A stretch of 64,000 bases of DNA from Thioclava marina (lineage in GTDB: Bacteria; Pseudomonadota; Alphaproteobacteria; Rhodobacterales; Rhodobacteraceae), in the NCBI RefSeq assembly GCF_002020135.1, contig NZ_MPZS01000002.1, positions 1 through 64,000 on the forward strand. Direction: 5' to 3'. A program made the position numbers and the translations under genes. Within the stretch, counting starts at the first letter, position 1, and each line of letters opens with the position of its first letter. Of this stretch, positions 9,385 through 18,690 are shown one piece after another. A model generated the notes under the pieces. It made no database searches and was not told the DNA's origin. It saw nothing but the letters and a program-made list of their open reading frames with translations.

Positions 9385-10482
9385 TTACGCGCTCCAGCGC
9401 GCGAGCGCCTGCGCGGCACTGATCCGATGCCCCTGCGGCCGTGCCTGCCCCGGCGTGGCCGAGAGCCGTGGCGCGGGCGCGGGCTGGGCGATACCCTCGA
9501 GGCTGACATAGGCACCGCGTTCCGCATTTTGCGGATGGGCGATCGCCTCGGCGATCGAGAGCACGGGCGTCGCGCAGGCATCGGTTCCCGCGAAGCACGC
9601 CGCCCAATGCTCCCGGCTCTCTTGAGCGAATCGCGCCGCCAGAACGGCGCACAGCTCCGGCCAGCGCGTCCGGTCCGCGCGATCGGGCAAACTCGCCGGA
9701 TCAAGCCCGAGCCCGTCGATCAGCGCCGCCCAGAATTGCGGCTCTATCGCCCCCACGGCCATATATCCACCGCAGGAACACGCATAAACGGTATAGAACG
9801 GCGCGGCCCCGTCGAGCAGGTTCGCCTGCCGCCGGTCCTCCCATGCCTCCTGCCCGACCATGCCCGTGATCATCGCCATCAGATGCGCCACGCCATCCGT
9901 GATCGCGCAATCGACGACCTGACCTTGCCCGGTCTCTCGCGCGCGCCAGAGTGCCGCCAGCATCCCGAATGCGAGATAGATGCCTCCCCCGCCGAAATCC
10001 CCCAGAAGGTTGAGCGGGATCGCGGGCGCCTCCCCTCCCATCGCGTGCAGCGCGCCGGTCAGCGAGAGATAGTTGATGTCGTGACCCGCCGCTTTCGCCA
10101 GCGGCCCCGTCTGCCCCCAGCCGGTCATCCGCCCATAGACCAGCGCCGGGTGATCCGCGAAATCCTCGGGCCCCAGACCCAACCGCTCCATCACGCCCGG
10201 GCGCATTCCCTCGATCAGCCCGTCAGCCCGCGCGATCAGCGCGCGCACAGCTTCCCGGCCAGCTTCGGATTTCAGATCGAGTTCGACCACGTCGCGGCCC
10301 CGGTCGAGCACATCGACCTCGAGCCCAAGCACATGGGTATCGGCCCCGCCCGAGCCCGGCCGCGCGATGCGGATCACCTCGGCCCCGAAATCGGCCAGAC
10401 ACATCGCAGCGAAGGGCGTCGGCCCCAGCCCCGAAATCTCGACGATGCGCAGGCCGTTGAGCGGTCCCTTGCCTTTGGTCAT
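9385..10482 (-). CDS. CaiB/BaiF-family alpha-methylacyl-CoA racemase
   Basis: A 365-residue family III CoA-transferase fold protein. It resembles alpha-methylacyl-CoA racemase more than the transferases: [12 protein letters not shown] (residues 132-143, with His134), the LLGDFGGGG stretch with Asp162, and AVGAIEPQF with Glu247 match the catalytic His, Asp and Glu of AMACR. The likely reaction is interconversion of (R)- and (S)-2-methylacyl-CoA, used for branched-chain lipid breakdown. GGGGAGGGG upstream of the ATG fixes the start; the longer frame to 10599 runs into repeat C. Confidence 0.85.
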   Translation of the reverse strand: MTKGKGPLNGLRIVEISGLGPTPFAAMCLADFGAEVIRIARPGSGGADTHVLGLEVDVLDRGRDVVELDLKSEAGREAVRALIARADGLIEGMRPGVMERLGLGPEDFADHPALVYGRMTGWGQTGPLAKAAGHDINYLSLTGALHAMGGEAPAIPLNLLGDFGGGGIYLAFGMLAALWRARETGQGQVVDCAITDGVAHLMAMITGMVGQEAWEDRRQANLLDGAAPFYTVYACSCGGYMAVGAIEPQFWAALIDGLGLDPASLPDRADRTRWPELCAVLAARFAQESREHWAACFAGTDACATPVLSIAEAIAHPQNAERGAYVSLEGIAQPAPAPRLSATPGQARPQGHRISAAQALARWSA

Positions 10483-10527
10483 TCTCTGCCCCTCCCCAAG
10501 CTGGGGGTTTTGCACCCCGAGACCCCC

Positions 10528-10590
10528 GCAGGATATTTCAGGCAGTTGGAAAGAGGAAAGCCTGCTTCCAACTGCTTCAAATATCCCCGC
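10528..10590. repeat. Intergenic palindromic element, copy C
   Basis: Arms at 10528-10551 and 10566-10590. The outer part keeps GGATATTT / AAATATCC, while the inner part is GCAGTTGGAA in both arms, unlike copies A and B. The element lies 34 bases beyond the uup stop and 45 bases upstream of the AMACR-like start. Confidence 0.85.
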
Positions 10591-10623
10591 CGGAGGCATT
10601 CGACCCAGCCGCCCGAGCGCGGC

Positions 10624-12447
10624 TCAGGCCCTTTGCGCTTTCTCTTCCAGCTCGAGCCATTCCATCTCGGCGGCATCGAGCGCGCCTTGGCGTTCGGTCA
10701 ACATTTCGGTCGCCTTGGCGAATTTCACCGGCTCGCGGGTGAAGAGATCGGGATCGGAAAGCAGCTCGTTGATCTTGCCGATCTCGTGTTCGAGCTTTTC
10801 GATGATGCCGGGCAGCGCCTCGAGCCGGTGCTTCTCGGTGAAGCTGAGACCGGATTTCTTCGGTGCGGGCTTCTCTGTGGGTTTTGACTCGGGCCGCGGT
10901 GCCTCTTTCTTCGACACGGGCTTCATATCCGGCTCGGCCAGCGCCTTTTGAGCCTGATAGTCGCTCCAGCCACCCGCGTAGACCGTGGCCCGGCCATTGC
11001 CTTCCATCGCGATCGTCGTGGTGGCGACCCGGTCGATGAAGTCGCGGTCGTGGCTCACCAGCAGAACCGTGCCGTCATATTCGCCCAGCAGATCCTGCAG
11101 CAGGTCGAGCGTTTCCACGTCGAGATCGTTGGTCGGCTCGTCGAGGATCAGCAGGTTCGAGGGTCTCGCCATGATCCGCGCCAGCAGAAGCCGGGCGCGT
11201 TCGCCACCCGACAGCGCCCGGATCGGGCCGCGCGCCTGCTGCTCGTCGAAGAGGAAGTCCTTCAGATAGGCCACGACATGTTTGGGCGTGCCGCGCACCA
11301 TGACCTGATCGGAGCGCCCCTTCACCGCCATGTCGGGATCGTTGACCAGCCCGTCCCAGAGCGTCTGCTCGGGATCGAGCGTCGCACGGGCCTGATCGAA
11401 AACCGCGATTTCGAGATTGGTGCCGAGCTTGACCGAGCCTTCATCGGGCGCGATCTCGCCGGTGAGCATTTTCAGAAGCGTCGTCTTGCCGACGCCATTC
11501 GGGCCGACAAAGGCCACGCGGTCGCCACGCAACACGCGCAGGTCGAAATCGCGCACGATCTGCTTGTCGCCGAAACTTTTCGACAGCGCCTTCGCCTCGA
11601 TCACCCGTTTGCCCGATTGCGTACCGGCATCGAGTTCCATCGCGGCCACGCCCTGCCGCCGGATCTGGCTGGCGCGCTCTTCGCGCAGCGCCTGCAGCGC
11701 GCGCACGCGCCCCTGATTGCGCTTGCGCCGCGCCGAGATGCCCTCGACCGCCCAGCGGGCCTCGGCCTTGATCTTGCGATCGAGCTTGTGGCGCGCCTCG
11801 TCCTCTTCCGTCCAGACCTTCTCGCGCCATTCCTCGAAGGCTTCAAAACCCTGTTCGTTGCGTGCGACCTTCCCCCGGTCGATCCAGAGCGTCGCGCGGG
11901 TCAGCGCGCGCAGGAAGGCGCGGTCGTGCGAGATCAGCACGAAAGCGCGGCGGGTTTCACGCAGCTGGTTTTCCAGCCAGGCGATCGCTTCGATATCGAG
12001 ATGGTTGGTCGGTTCGTCGAGCAGCATCAGCTCGGGCGCCTCGGCCAGCAGCTTCGCCAGCGCCGCGCGGCGCCGTTCGCCGCCCGAGGCGGTCTCGACG
12101 GGCGTTTCGGCTTTGAACTTCAGCCCTTCGGCAACCATCTCGACTTTATAGGCCTCCGCCGGATCGAGGCCGGAGGCGGCGAAATCGCCCAAGGTCGCAA
12201 AACCCGACAGGTCGGGCTCCTGCTCCATATAGCCCACGGAAGTGCCCGGCGGCACGACGCGGGTGCCGTGATCGGGCTCGATCAGCCCCGCCATCACCTT
12301 CATCAGCGTCGACTTGCCCGAGCCATTGCGCCCGACCAGTGCGATGCGATCGCCTTGCTGCACAGTCAGCGAGAGGTCGTCGAATACGGGATTGCCGCCG
12401 AAGGTCAGCGAAATGTCGGTGAGTTGAAGAAGCGGTGCGCGAGCCAT
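10624..12447 (-). CDS. uup: ABC-F family ATPase Uup
   Basis: A 607-residue soluble protein with two ATP-binding cassettes and no membrane domain. The first P-loop is GRNGSGKS (39-46), followed by ASGGERRR and DEPTNHLD; the second has GPNGVGKT, LSGGERARLLL and DEPTNDLD. The arginine- and lysine-rich inter-domain linker (about 215-270) and a C-terminal coiled-coil domain (about 525-607, after a Lys/Pro-rich hinge) are the marks of Uup. ABC-F proteins act on ribosomes, and Uup also affects DNA stability and excision of transposons in E. coli. It appears to be a single-gene unit. Confidence 0.93.
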   Translation of the reverse strand: MARAPLLQLTDISLTFGGNPVFDDLSLTVQQGDRIALVGRNGSGKSTLMKVMAGLIEPDHGTRVVPPGTSVGYMEQEPDLSGFATLGDFAASGLDPAEAYKVEMVAEGLKFKAETPVETASGGERRRAALAKLLAEAPELMLLDEPTNHLDIEAIAWLENQLRETRRAFVLISHDRAFLRALTRATLWIDRGKVARNEQGFEAFEEWREKVWTEEDEARHKLDRKIKAEARWAVEGISARRKRNQGRVRALQALREERASQIRRQGVAAMELDAGTQSGKRVIEAKALSKSFGDKQIVRDFDLRVLRGDRVAFVGPNGVGKTTLLKMLTGEIAPDEGSVKLGTNLEIAVFDQARATLDPEQTLWDGLVNDPDMAVKGRSDQVMVRGTPKHVVAYLKDFLFDEQQARGPIRALSGGERARLLLARIMARPSNLLILDEPTNDLDVETLDLLQDLLGEYDGTVLLVSHDRDFIDRVATTTIAMEGNGRATVYAGGWSDYQAQKALAEPDMKPVSKKEAPRPESKPTEKPAPKKSGLSFTEKHRLEALPGIIEKLEHEIGKINELLSDPDLFTREPVKFAKATEMLTERQGALDAAEMEWLELEEKAQRA

Positions 12448-12514
12448 GGCTGCGAGCTAAGCGGGGCCTGCGGAAAGGTCAATGGGCTTGGGGCCGTCCA
12501 TGGCTCTAGAACCT

Positions 12515-12562
12515 TCCTTTCCCTTCCCCTTGGAAAAAATATCCCCGCCGGAGGCTTCCGAA
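12515..12562. repeat. Half copy of the palindromic element (copy D)
   Basis: One arm is visible: CCCCTTGGAAAAAATATCCCC followed by GCCGG (to about 12552). The matching GGGGATATTT arm is absent on the other side, so this looks like a decayed or truncated member. It lies about 45 bases beyond the stop of the OlsB-like gene. Confidence 0.6.
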
Positions 12563-12598
12563 CCCGCCGCGAGCGCAGGCCTGCGCCGGCGCCCCGCC

Positions 12599-13318
12599 CT
12601 ACCCCGACAAGGCCCGCAAGCTCCGAAGTCGCGCCTCTGGAATCGCGGCGATCTCCAGCGCAGTGAAGACGTGGCAAGTGTCGAGATCCCGGTCGATCAC
12701 CGCATGATCGGACACCCAGCCGCCCATGCCGAGATAGGATCTCAGGAGGGGCGGCAGTGTAGTCGGATCGCCGGCCTCTCGAGCAAGTTGCCTGGGGTAG
12801 TCGACCCGCTCGGATGCCTTGGGACGCGGACGCAGCCCGTCCGGGCCAAGCGCATGGGCCGCGAGATGGGCAAGGCCCGCGCGGTGTTGTGCCCACTCGG
12901 CCCCAGCGAAGGACGAACAACCGATCAGCAAATCCGCACCGGCCTCCTGCGCGATGCGGGTAATCGCGGCCCAGCCGAGACGCAGGGCATCGGGATCGCG
13001 AAGTCCCGGGCGGGTGCAGAATCGGCCGAGTTCGAGTACCGGGCCGGGCCAGTCTTCGAGCGGAGAGAGGTCGTAGAACTGCGCCGAGTAGCTTTTCCCA
13101 AGCGCTGCACCATCCGGCAGCGCAAGCAGGCGAAACCCGGCCACGGCACCGGATTCGTCCTCGATCAGCACATGGCGACAGACGGGATCGAAACTGTCGG
13201 CATCGTTGCCGCCTGCGCGAAAGGCCACGCTGCGCAGCGCCATCAGAGCCGCGCGCGCGGCGGGGCTGCGCGCCTCGTGCACACGATATTTTCCCTTGGA
13301 AAAACTCAGCCCTGACAC
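12599..13318 (-). CDS. olsB: GNAT-type N-acyltransferase, probable ornithine lipid synthase OlsB
   Basis: A 239-residue protein of the Acetyltransf_5 group, which includes OlsB, the enzyme that moves a 3-hydroxyacyl chain from ACP to the alpha-amino group of ornithine. Matching features are the N-terminal arrangement KGKYRVHEARS, RHVLIEDESGAVAGFRLL, and ELGRFCTRPGLRDPDALRLGW (near 105-125). olsA, the second acyltransferase of the pathway, is not adjacent. The start is the GTG at 13318, five bases after GGAG; a GTG at 13330 is possible but has no ribosome site. OlsB is the best match but close relatives have unknown acceptors. Confidence 0.75.
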   Translation of the reverse strand: MSGLSFSKGKYRVHEARSPAARAALMALRSVAFRAGGNDADSFDPVCRHVLIEDESGAVAGFRLLALPDGAALGKSYSAQFYDLSPLEDWPGPVLELGRFCTRPGLRDPDALRLGWAAITRIAQEAGADLLIGCSSFAGAEWAQHRAGLAHLAAHALGPDGLRPRPKASERVDYPRQLAREAGDPTTLPPLLRSYLGMGGWVSDHAVIDRDLDTCHVFTALEIAAIPEARLRSLRALSG

Positions 13319-13372
13319 GCGCTCTCCCACCCGCGCAGGCGGAATGCGGGCGTGCTCACGCCCATCCCGCGA

Positions 13373-13831
13373 TCAGTTGTTGCCGCTGCCCAGAAGCTGG
13401 CCAGCATTCACGCGACCGATCGAGCCGAGCAGCTGACGGATGAAGCTGATGCCCTTGACGTTGCTCTCGGTCACGCGGCGCGACAGCGTCACGACCTGGC
13501 CCTGCTCGAGGCCGAAGCGCTCGACATTGCTCACCACGCCCTTGTCGTTGAAGGAAATCGCGACGACCTCGCGGTTGATTTCCTGCGGGGCATGCCAGGT
13601 CACCGTTTTCCAGCGCGAACCGACATAGTACCAGCCGGAACCTTCAAGCACGCCGGTCGAGCTGGGACGCCCGATCGCGGTGGCGACATCGTCTCGGGTG
13701 CTCTTGCCGACCTGAATCTGCGCGAGATCCTCGTCGATCGGCACGTAACCATGGTTGCGATAGATCGGCGAACAGGCCGAGGCGAGCATCACCATGCCGA
13801 AGGCAACCATCAGCGCGGCCTTGCGCATCAT
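13373..13831 (-). CDS. bamE: Outer-membrane assembly lipoprotein BamE
   Basis: A 152-residue lipoprotein. The signal sequence ends in LASAC with the acylated cysteine at residue 20. The mature part has the SmpA/OmlA fold: DLAQIQVGKSTRDDVATAIGRPS is the conserved helix-turn region, followed by YVGSRWKTVTW-type strands and FNDKGVVSNVERF. BamE assists the BAM complex in inserting beta-barrel proteins. It is divergent from yceD-rpmF-plsX, a frequent arrangement in alphaproteobacteria. The start could also be the next ATG (13828). bamD of the same complex lies at 53292-54140. Confidence 0.9.
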   Translation of the reverse strand: MMRKAALMVAFGMVMLASACSPIYRNHGYVPIDEDLAQIQVGKSTRDDVATAIGRPSSTGVLEGSGWYYVGSRWKTVTWHAPQEINREVVAISFNDKGVVSNVERFGLEQGQVVTLSRRVTESNVKGISFIRQLLGSIGRVNAGQLLGSGNN

Positions 13832-13996
13832 CGAACCGATCCCCACCTGCAACCCCCTCTTGCCTCTGCGTCTTTGGGCTTTTATCGACGCTTACAACAT
13901 GACTGCGCCGCCCTCAAGCGCAACCGTCCGCAAGCGTCGTCGCTTGTGGTACGCTCGGACCCGTCGAACGGGCCAGGCCCCGTGAAAGGAATTGAG

Positions 13997-14584
13997 ATGA
14001 GCACGCATCAGACCGAAGATCTGCCGCCCGCCCCGGAAGAACTCTGGAGCGCACCGATGCGCCTGGCCGATCTGCCTGCGCGCAAACCGACGCGCTTCGA
14101 TATCAAGGCGGACGCGGCCACGCGCGCCGCGATTGCCGAATGGGCCGGGATCGTCGGGATCGAGGATTTGGGCCTGAAGGGCGAGCTTGCCCCACGCGGG
14201 CGCTCTGACTGGGATCTGCGCGCGACGCTCACGGCGCGGGTCGTTCAGGAATGCGTGATCACCCTCGCTCCGGTCACGACCGATCTGCGCGAGGAGGTCT
14301 CCCGGCGCTATCTCGCCGAGATGGAGTTTCCCAAGGCCGAAGAGGTCGAGATGCCCGAGGATGACAGCGCCGAGCCGCTGCCCGCCGTGGTCGATCTCGC
14401 GGTGGTGGCGATCGAGGCGCTGGAACTGGCGCTACCACTCTATCCGCGCGCCGAAGGGGCAGAGATCGAGGGCGCACAGGTCACCGAACCGGGCGCGCAG
14501 CCCATCACCGATGACGAGCTCAAGCCCTTTGCCAACCTGCGCGACCTGCTGGCCAAGCGCGACTCGGGCGATACGCAGGAGTGA
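13997..14584 (+). CDS. yceD: YceD/DUF177 family protein
   Basis: A 195-residue acidic cytoplasmic protein. The family signature lies near residues 70-100 (LRATLTARVVQECVITLAPV), followed by an acidic stretch (EEVEMPEDDSAEPLP) and a conserved LELALPLYPRAEG segment. YceD is nearly always encoded just before rpmF, as here, and is linked to 23S rRNA maturation in plants and bacteria. The start has GAAAGGA eight bases upstream; the longer frame from 13352 runs through the bamE gene on the opposite strand. Confidence 0.9.
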   Translation: MSTHQTEDLPPAPEELWSAPMRLADLPARKPTRFDIKADAATRAAIAEWAGIVGIEDLGLKGELAPRGRSDWDLRATLTARVVQECVITLAPVTTDLREEVSRRYLAEMEFPKAEEVEMPEDDSAEPLPAVVDLAVVAIEALELALPLYPRAEGAEIEGAQVTEPGAQPITDDELKPFANLRDLLAKRDSGDTQE

Positions 14585-14653
14585 ATCACCCGGCCCGGAA
14601 CAGCGGCCCGAAAGCCCCTCAGAAACGGCGAGAAAAAAGGGCTGAAAAAAGGC

Positions 14654-14681
14654 TTGCACGCAAAAAGAATCCGAGTATGTT
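14654..14681 (+). promoter_or_regulatory. Probable rpmF promoter
   Basis: TTGCAC (14654-14659) and TATGTT (14676-14681) are separated by 16 bases in an otherwise A-rich stretch of the 227-base gap between yceD and rpmF. This would give rpmF-plsX-fabH their own promoter with a leader of about 120 bases. Confidence 0.5.
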
Positions 14682-14811
14682 CCCGGCCTCATTCGACGTT
14701 TGGCTTCGCACCCGAGGGCCGCTTCAGGCCAAGTGACGAAACCACAAGGAAAATCAGGGCTATAACGCCGCAACACGGGCTCTATGGCCCCCGAAACCCC
14801 GAGGTTGAGAC

Positions 14812-15018
14812 ATGGCTGTCCCTCAGAACCGAGTCACGCGCTCCCGCCGCAACATGCGCCGTGCGCACGACGCTCTCGTCGCCGCTAACCCGGCCGAATG
14901 CCCGAACTGCGGCGAACTCAAGCGCCCGCATCACGTCTGCGCTTCGTGCGGCCATTACGATGATCGTGAGATCGTCGCTATGACCGAAGAAGTCGATCTC
15001 GACGACGACGCGGCGTAA
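14812..15018 (+). CDS. rpmF: 50S ribosomal protein L32
   Basis: A 68-residue large-subunit protein. [20 protein letters not shown] is the standard N-terminus. The zinc ribbon is complete, with Cys30, Cys33, Cys43 and Cys46 (CPNCG and CASCG), so this is the zinc-binding form and not the cysteine-less paralogue induced by zinc starvation. The acidic C-terminal tail ([10 protein letters not shown]) is normal. It precedes plsX and fabH, the common rpmF-plsX-fabH order. Confidence 0.97.
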   Translation: MAVPQNRVTRSRRNMRRAHDALVAANPAECPNCGELKRPHHVCASCGHYDDREIVAMTEEVDLDDDAA

Positions 15019-15081
15019 GCTGGTCGTCCCGCACCGCATGTCATGCCGAACACGCAGGACCAGCAGTCGACGGGAAACCAG

Positions 15082-16215
15082 ATGACGGCCGCAGAGATGC
15101 AGGCCAGCCCGCAAGGCAAAGCGCCGGCGCAAGCCGGCGCTCTCGTCATTTCCATCGACGCGATGGGCGGCGATCTGGGCCCGGCGGCGACCCTTGGCGG
15201 GATCGCCAAGGCCGCCCGCGCCAATCCCGAACTTCGCTTCATCGTCCACGGGCCGCGTGAGCAGCTCGAACCGCTGATCGCCCAGCATGGTCTGGGTGAG
15301 CGCATCGACCTGCGCCATGCCGAGCGCGTGGTGACGATGGAGGACAAGCCCGCGCAGGTGATGCGCTCGGGCAAGGACACCTCGATGTGGTCCGCCATCG
15401 AATCGGTGCGCGCGCGTGAGGCCGATGTCGCGGTCTCCTGCGGCAATACCGGGGCGCTGATGGCGGTCTCGATGCTCCGCCTGCGCAAGATCCCCGGCGT
15501 GAACCGCCCCGCCATCGCCTCCTTCTGGCCCTCGCGCGGGCCTGCGGGTTGGAACGTCATGCTCGACATGGGCGCGGACGTGAAGGCCGATGCCGAAGAT
15601 CTCCTGACCTATGCTCTGATGGGCTCGTCCTATGCGCGCAACGCGCTCGGGCTCGAGACGCCGCGCGTCGGCCTGCTCAATGTGGGCACCGAAGAGCACA
15701 AGGGTCGGGCCGAACTGAAGGAAGCCCATGAGCTGATCCGCAATGCCGAGAGCGCGGGCGGGCTGAAATTCGTGGGTTTCGTCGAGGGCAACGAACTGGC
15801 CGGCGACCGCGCCGACGTGATCGTGACCGACGGCTTTACCGGCAATGTGGCACTCAAGACCGGCGAAGGTACGGCGAAATTCGTCTCCTCGCTGATGAAA
15901 GAGGCGCTGACCTCGACGCTTCTGGCGAAGCTCGGCGCGCTTCTGGCGATGGGTGCGCTCAAGAAACTTCAGGCCAAAGTCGATCCGCGCCGAGCAAATG
16001 GCGGGGTTTTCCTCGGCCTCAACGGCACGGTGGTGAAGTCGCATGGCTCGGCCGATGCGACCGGTTTCGCGGCCGCGATCGAACTGGCCGCGCGTCTCGC
16101 CAAATCGGGCTTCGGCGCGAAACTGGCGGCACGGGTTGCCTCCGCCCTGCCCTCGGGGCAGGATGTCGCAACCGGCGCAGACCCGGCACCAGAGAACAGC
16201 GAGAGCAGCCAATGA
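15082..16215 (+). CDS. plsX: Phosphate acyltransferase PlsX
   Basis: PlsX turns acyl-ACP and phosphate into acyl-phosphate, which PlsY uses to start phospholipid synthesis. The 377-residue protein shows VISIDAMGGDLGP at the start, SCGNTGALMA in the middle, and VVTDGFTGNVALKT-like (VTDGFTGNVALKTGEG) near the C-terminus. The ATG at 15082 has CGGGAA upstream; an in-frame ATG at 15043 is possible but lacks a ribosome site. The stop overlaps the fabH start (ATGA), so the two are translationally coupled and link fatty acid and phospholipid synthesis. Confidence 0.95.
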   Translation: MTAAEMQASPQGKAPAQAGALVISIDAMGGDLGPAATLGGIAKAARANPELRFIVHGPREQLEPLIAQHGLGERIDLRHAERVVTMEDKPAQVMRSGKDTSMWSAIESVRAREADVAVSCGNTGALMAVSMLRLRKIPGVNRPAIASFWPSRGPAGWNVMLDMGADVKADAEDLLTYALMGSSYARNALGLETPRVGLLNVGTEEHKGRAELKEAHELIRNAESAGGLKFVGFVEGNELAGDRADVIVTDGFTGNVALKTGEGTAKFVSSLMKEALTSTLLAKLGALLAMGALKKLQAKVDPRRANGGVFLGLNGTVVKSHGSADATGFAAAIELAARLAKSGFGAKLAARVASALPSGQDVATGADPAPENSESSQ

Positions 16216-17186
16216 CGATCAGATCCGTGGTGCGCGGCGTGGGCCATTACCTGCCCGAGCGCGTTGTCGAGAACGCCGAGTTCGAGAAGACGCTCGACAC
16301 CACAGATGAATGGATCCGCTCGCGTACAGGGATCGAACGTCGCCACTTTGCCGCCGAGGGTGAGACCACTTCGCAGCTCGCGATCAAGGCCGCGCAGGCC
16401 GCGCTCGACGATGCCGGCATGACTGCCGATCAGATCGACGCGATCGTCGTTGCCACCTCTACCCCCGATCACACCTTCCCGTCCGTCGCGACCATGGTCC
16501 AGGCGGGCCTGGGCTCGACAACCGGCTTTGCCTATGACGTGCAGGCCGTCTGTGCGGGCTTCATCTTCGCGCTCACCAACGCCAACGGGCTGATCCTTTC
16601 GGGTCAGGCAGAGCGCGTGCTGGTGATCGGCGCCGAGACCTTCTCGCGGATCATGGACTGGACCGACCGGGGCACCTGCGTGCTGTTCGGCGACGGTGCG
16701 GGCGCGCTGATCCTCGAAGCGGCGGAGGGTACCGGCACCGCAAACGATCGCGGCATCCTCGCCTCCGACCTGCATTCCGACGGGCGCTACAAGGATCTGC
16801 TCTATGTCGACGGGGGTGTCTCCACCACCGGCACCGCGGGCCATCTGCGCATGCAGGGCAACGCGGTCTTCAAACATGCGGTCACCAAGCTCTCGGAAAC
16901 CGCCCATGCAGCGCTCGACAAGATCGGGCTGAGCGGCGAGAACATCGACTGGATCGTGCCGCATCAGGCTAACCTGCGCATCATCTCGGCCACGGCCGAG
17001 CGGATGCAGGTTCCGATGGATCGCGTCGTGGTCACCGTGCAAGATCACGGCAACACCTCGGCCGCCTCGATTCCGCTCGCCCTGTCGGTCGGCAAGGCGC
17101 GTGGCCAGATCAAGGAAGGCCAGATCGTCGTCACCGAGGCGATCGGTGGTGGCCTGGCCTGGGGCTCCGTCGTCCTGCGCTGGTAA
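16212..17186 (+). CDS. fabH: 3-oxoacyl-ACP synthase III (KAS III)
   Basis: FabH condenses acetyl-CoA with malonyl-ACP and starts each fatty acid chain. The 324-residue thiolase-fold protein has the full catalytic triad: Cys114 in AVCAGFIFA, His251 in VPHQANLRI and Asn281 in HGNTSAAS. TDEWIRSRTGIERRH (31-45) is the usual N-terminal CoA-binding segment. It overlaps plsX by four bases. ihfA follows after about 107 bases, as in many alphaproteobacteria. Confidence 0.97.
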   Translation: MTIRSVVRGVGHYLPERVVENAEFEKTLDTTDEWIRSRTGIERRHFAAEGETTSQLAIKAAQAALDDAGMTADQIDAIVVATSTPDHTFPSVATMVQAGLGSTTGFAYDVQAVCAGFIFALTNANGLILSGQAERVLVIGAETFSRIMDWTDRGTCVLFGDGAGALILEAAEGTGTANDRGILASDLHSDGRYKDLLYVDGGVSTTGTAGHLRMQGNAVFKHAVTKLSETAHAALDKIGLSGENIDWIVPHQANLRIISATAERMQVPMDRVVVTVQDHGNTSAASIPLALSVGKARGQIKEGQIVVTEAIGGGLAWGSVVLRW

Positions 17187-17293
17187 TTTCCCGCGCATCC
17201 GCCCAGTTCAATCCCGTCCTGCAAGTGCTTGATATTGACTCGGGATTTACGGTCCGTCACTGTGAGTGAAATCCAGTTATCCGGGGGGATACG

Positions 17294-17593
17294 ATGTCGA
17301 AAACGCTTACGCGCATGGACCTGAGCGAAGCCGTCTTCCGTGAGGTGGGCCTGTCGCGCAATGAATCCGCCCAGCTCGTCGAGAGCGTACTGCAACACAT
17401 GTCCGACGCGCTGGTGCGTGGCGAGACGGTGAAGATCAGCTCTTTCGGCACCTTCTCGGTGCGCGAGAAAGCCTCGCGCATGGGCCGCAATCCGAAAACC
17501 GGGGAAGAGGTTCCGATCTCGCCTCGCCGTGTGCTGTCCTTCCGCCCCTCGCACCTGATGAAGGATCGCGTCGCGGCCGGAAACGCGAAGTGA
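17294..17593 (+). CDS. ihfA: Integration host factor alpha subunit
   Basis: A 99-residue DNA-bending protein of the HU/IHF family; it pairs with IhfB to bend specific sites. [23 protein letters not shown] (about residues 50-72) is the DNA-binding arm, with the RNPKTGEE beta-ribbon and its tip proline nearby. The helical N-terminus [18 protein letters not shown] fits IhfA. GGGGGGAT precedes the ATG. The gap upstream (17187-17293) contains TTGACT at 17236 but no clear -10 partner. Confidence 0.95.
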   Translation: MSKTLTRMDLSEAVFREVGLSRNESAQLVESVLQHMSDALVRGETVKISSFGTFSVREKASRMGRNPKTGEEVPISPRRVLSFRPSHLMKDRVAAGNAK

Positions 17594-17631
17594 CCGCGTA
17601 TAGTGACCACGCGAAATAACGAGGCGCAGTG

Positions 17632-18465
17632 ATGGGCAAATCCGCCGACGCGTTCCGGACGATCTCGGAAGTCGCCGAACTGCTCGACACCCCGACCCAT
17701 GTTCTGCGTTTCTGGGAAAGCAAATTCCCCCAACTCAAACCCGTGAAGCGGGCCGGTGGCAGGCGTTACTATCGCCCCGGCGACGTGGCTCTTCTGGGCG
17801 GGATCAAGCATCTGCTCCATGAAGAGGGCATGACGATCCGCTCGGTGCAGAAGATGCTGCGCGAAGAAGGCATCCGCGAAGTCTCCGCCCAATCGACCGT
17901 GGTTCTTGACGACGAGAGCGCCGAAGCGCCCGCCAAAGCCGAACCGAAAGCACCGGCGCCGCAAGTATCGGCAGCTGTCGAGGCAACGCCCGTCGCGCCA
18001 ATCGCCGAGGCTAAGCCGGTCGAGCCCGCCCCACCGGCATCCGCGCCCGAGACCGAGGCAGAGCCCGAAACACAGCCCGAGGTCGCGCTGGCCGCCCCCG
18101 AGGCGCCCTCCGTGCCGTCCAGCTCGGTCACGCCTTTCCCCCGTCCAACCGCTCCCGCGCAGCGCTCCTTCTTTGATGCGCCCGAGTCCGAGGTCGAAGA
18201 AGCCCCGATCGCGCTCGATGTGGAACCCGAGCCCGAGCCTCCCGCCCCGATCGTTTCGATGACGATCGAGCGCAAGCAAGAGCCGGTCGAGCCCAAGGAC
18301 CGACCCTCGCTCGCGCGCCTCCTCCACAATCTGCGCCAACTCGATCCGGAGCGTTTGAGCCCGGCCGATCGCGGTGATCTGAGGATGCTTCGTCTGCGCG
18401 CCAAAGCCCTCCAGATCCGCCTCGCCCAGACGGCTTACCCAGACGCCGAAATCCGTCCGGACTGA
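17632..18465 (+). CDS. MerR-family transcriptional regulator with long acidic/proline-rich region
   Basis: A 277-residue regulator. Residues about 8-75 form the winged helix-turn-helix of MerR proteins ([25 protein letters not shown], then [14 protein letters not shown] and [13 protein letters not shown]). Residues about 90-225 are rich in Pro, Ala, Glu and Val and probably disordered. A conserved helical tail closes the protein ([18 protein letters not shown] and the rest). No metal-binding cysteines are seen. It follows ihfA by 38 bases, the same neighbour as in many alphaproteobacteria; its target is unknown to me. ATG 17632, seven bases after GAGG, is preferred over GTG 17629. Confidence 0.85.
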   Translation: MGKSADAFRTISEVAELLDTPTHVLRFWESKFPQLKPVKRAGGRRYYRPGDVALLGGIKHLLHEEGMTIRSVQKMLREEGIREVSAQSTVVLDDESAEAPAKAEPKAPAPQVSAAVEATPVAPIAEAKPVEPAPPASAPETEAEPETQPEVALAAPEAPSVPSSSVTPFPRPTAPAQRSFFDAPESEVEEAPIALDVEPEPEPPAPIVSMTIERKQEPVEPKDRPSLARLLHNLRQLDPERLSPADRGDLRMLRLRAKALQIRLAQTAYPDAEIRPD

Positions 18466-18551
18466 CGGGTCGGGGAACGTGACGGGCCAGATGAAATTTC
18501 TTCGCTTATCCGCTTGCACCCGGACGCGGCTTCGCTCTATATGCCCCTCGT

Positions 18552-18629
18552 CGGGCCGTGGCGCAGCCTGGTTAGCGCGTCCGTCTGGGGGGCGGAAGGT
18601 CGCGAGTTCGAATCTCGCCGGCCCGACCA
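18552..18629 (+). tRNA. tRNA-Pro (anticodon GGG)
   Basis: The acceptor stem CGGGCCG pairs with CGGCCCG. The anticodon arm is TCCGT-CTGGGGG-GCGGA, giving anticodon GGG. The T arm GCGAG-TTCGAAT-CTCGC is standard. The discriminator A and an encoded CCA end the gene. The D arm GCGC-AGCCTGGTTA-GCGC is normal. It reads codons CCC and CCU. Confidence 0.95.
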
Positions 18630-18637
18630 TCACGACA

Positions 18638-18667
18638 AACGCCCACCTCTTCGCAGGGGTGGGCGTT
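18638..18667 (+). terminator. Hairpin after tRNA-Pro
   Basis: AACGCCCACC (18638-18647) pairs with GGTGGGCGTT (18658-18667), 8 bases after the tRNA. Only a weak T-rich tail follows (CGTGTAT). It could end the tRNA transcript or act in the leader of the deaminase gene that starts 24 bases later. Confidence 0.6.
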
Positions 18668-18690
18668 CGTGTATCCGCAGGAGGGATCGG

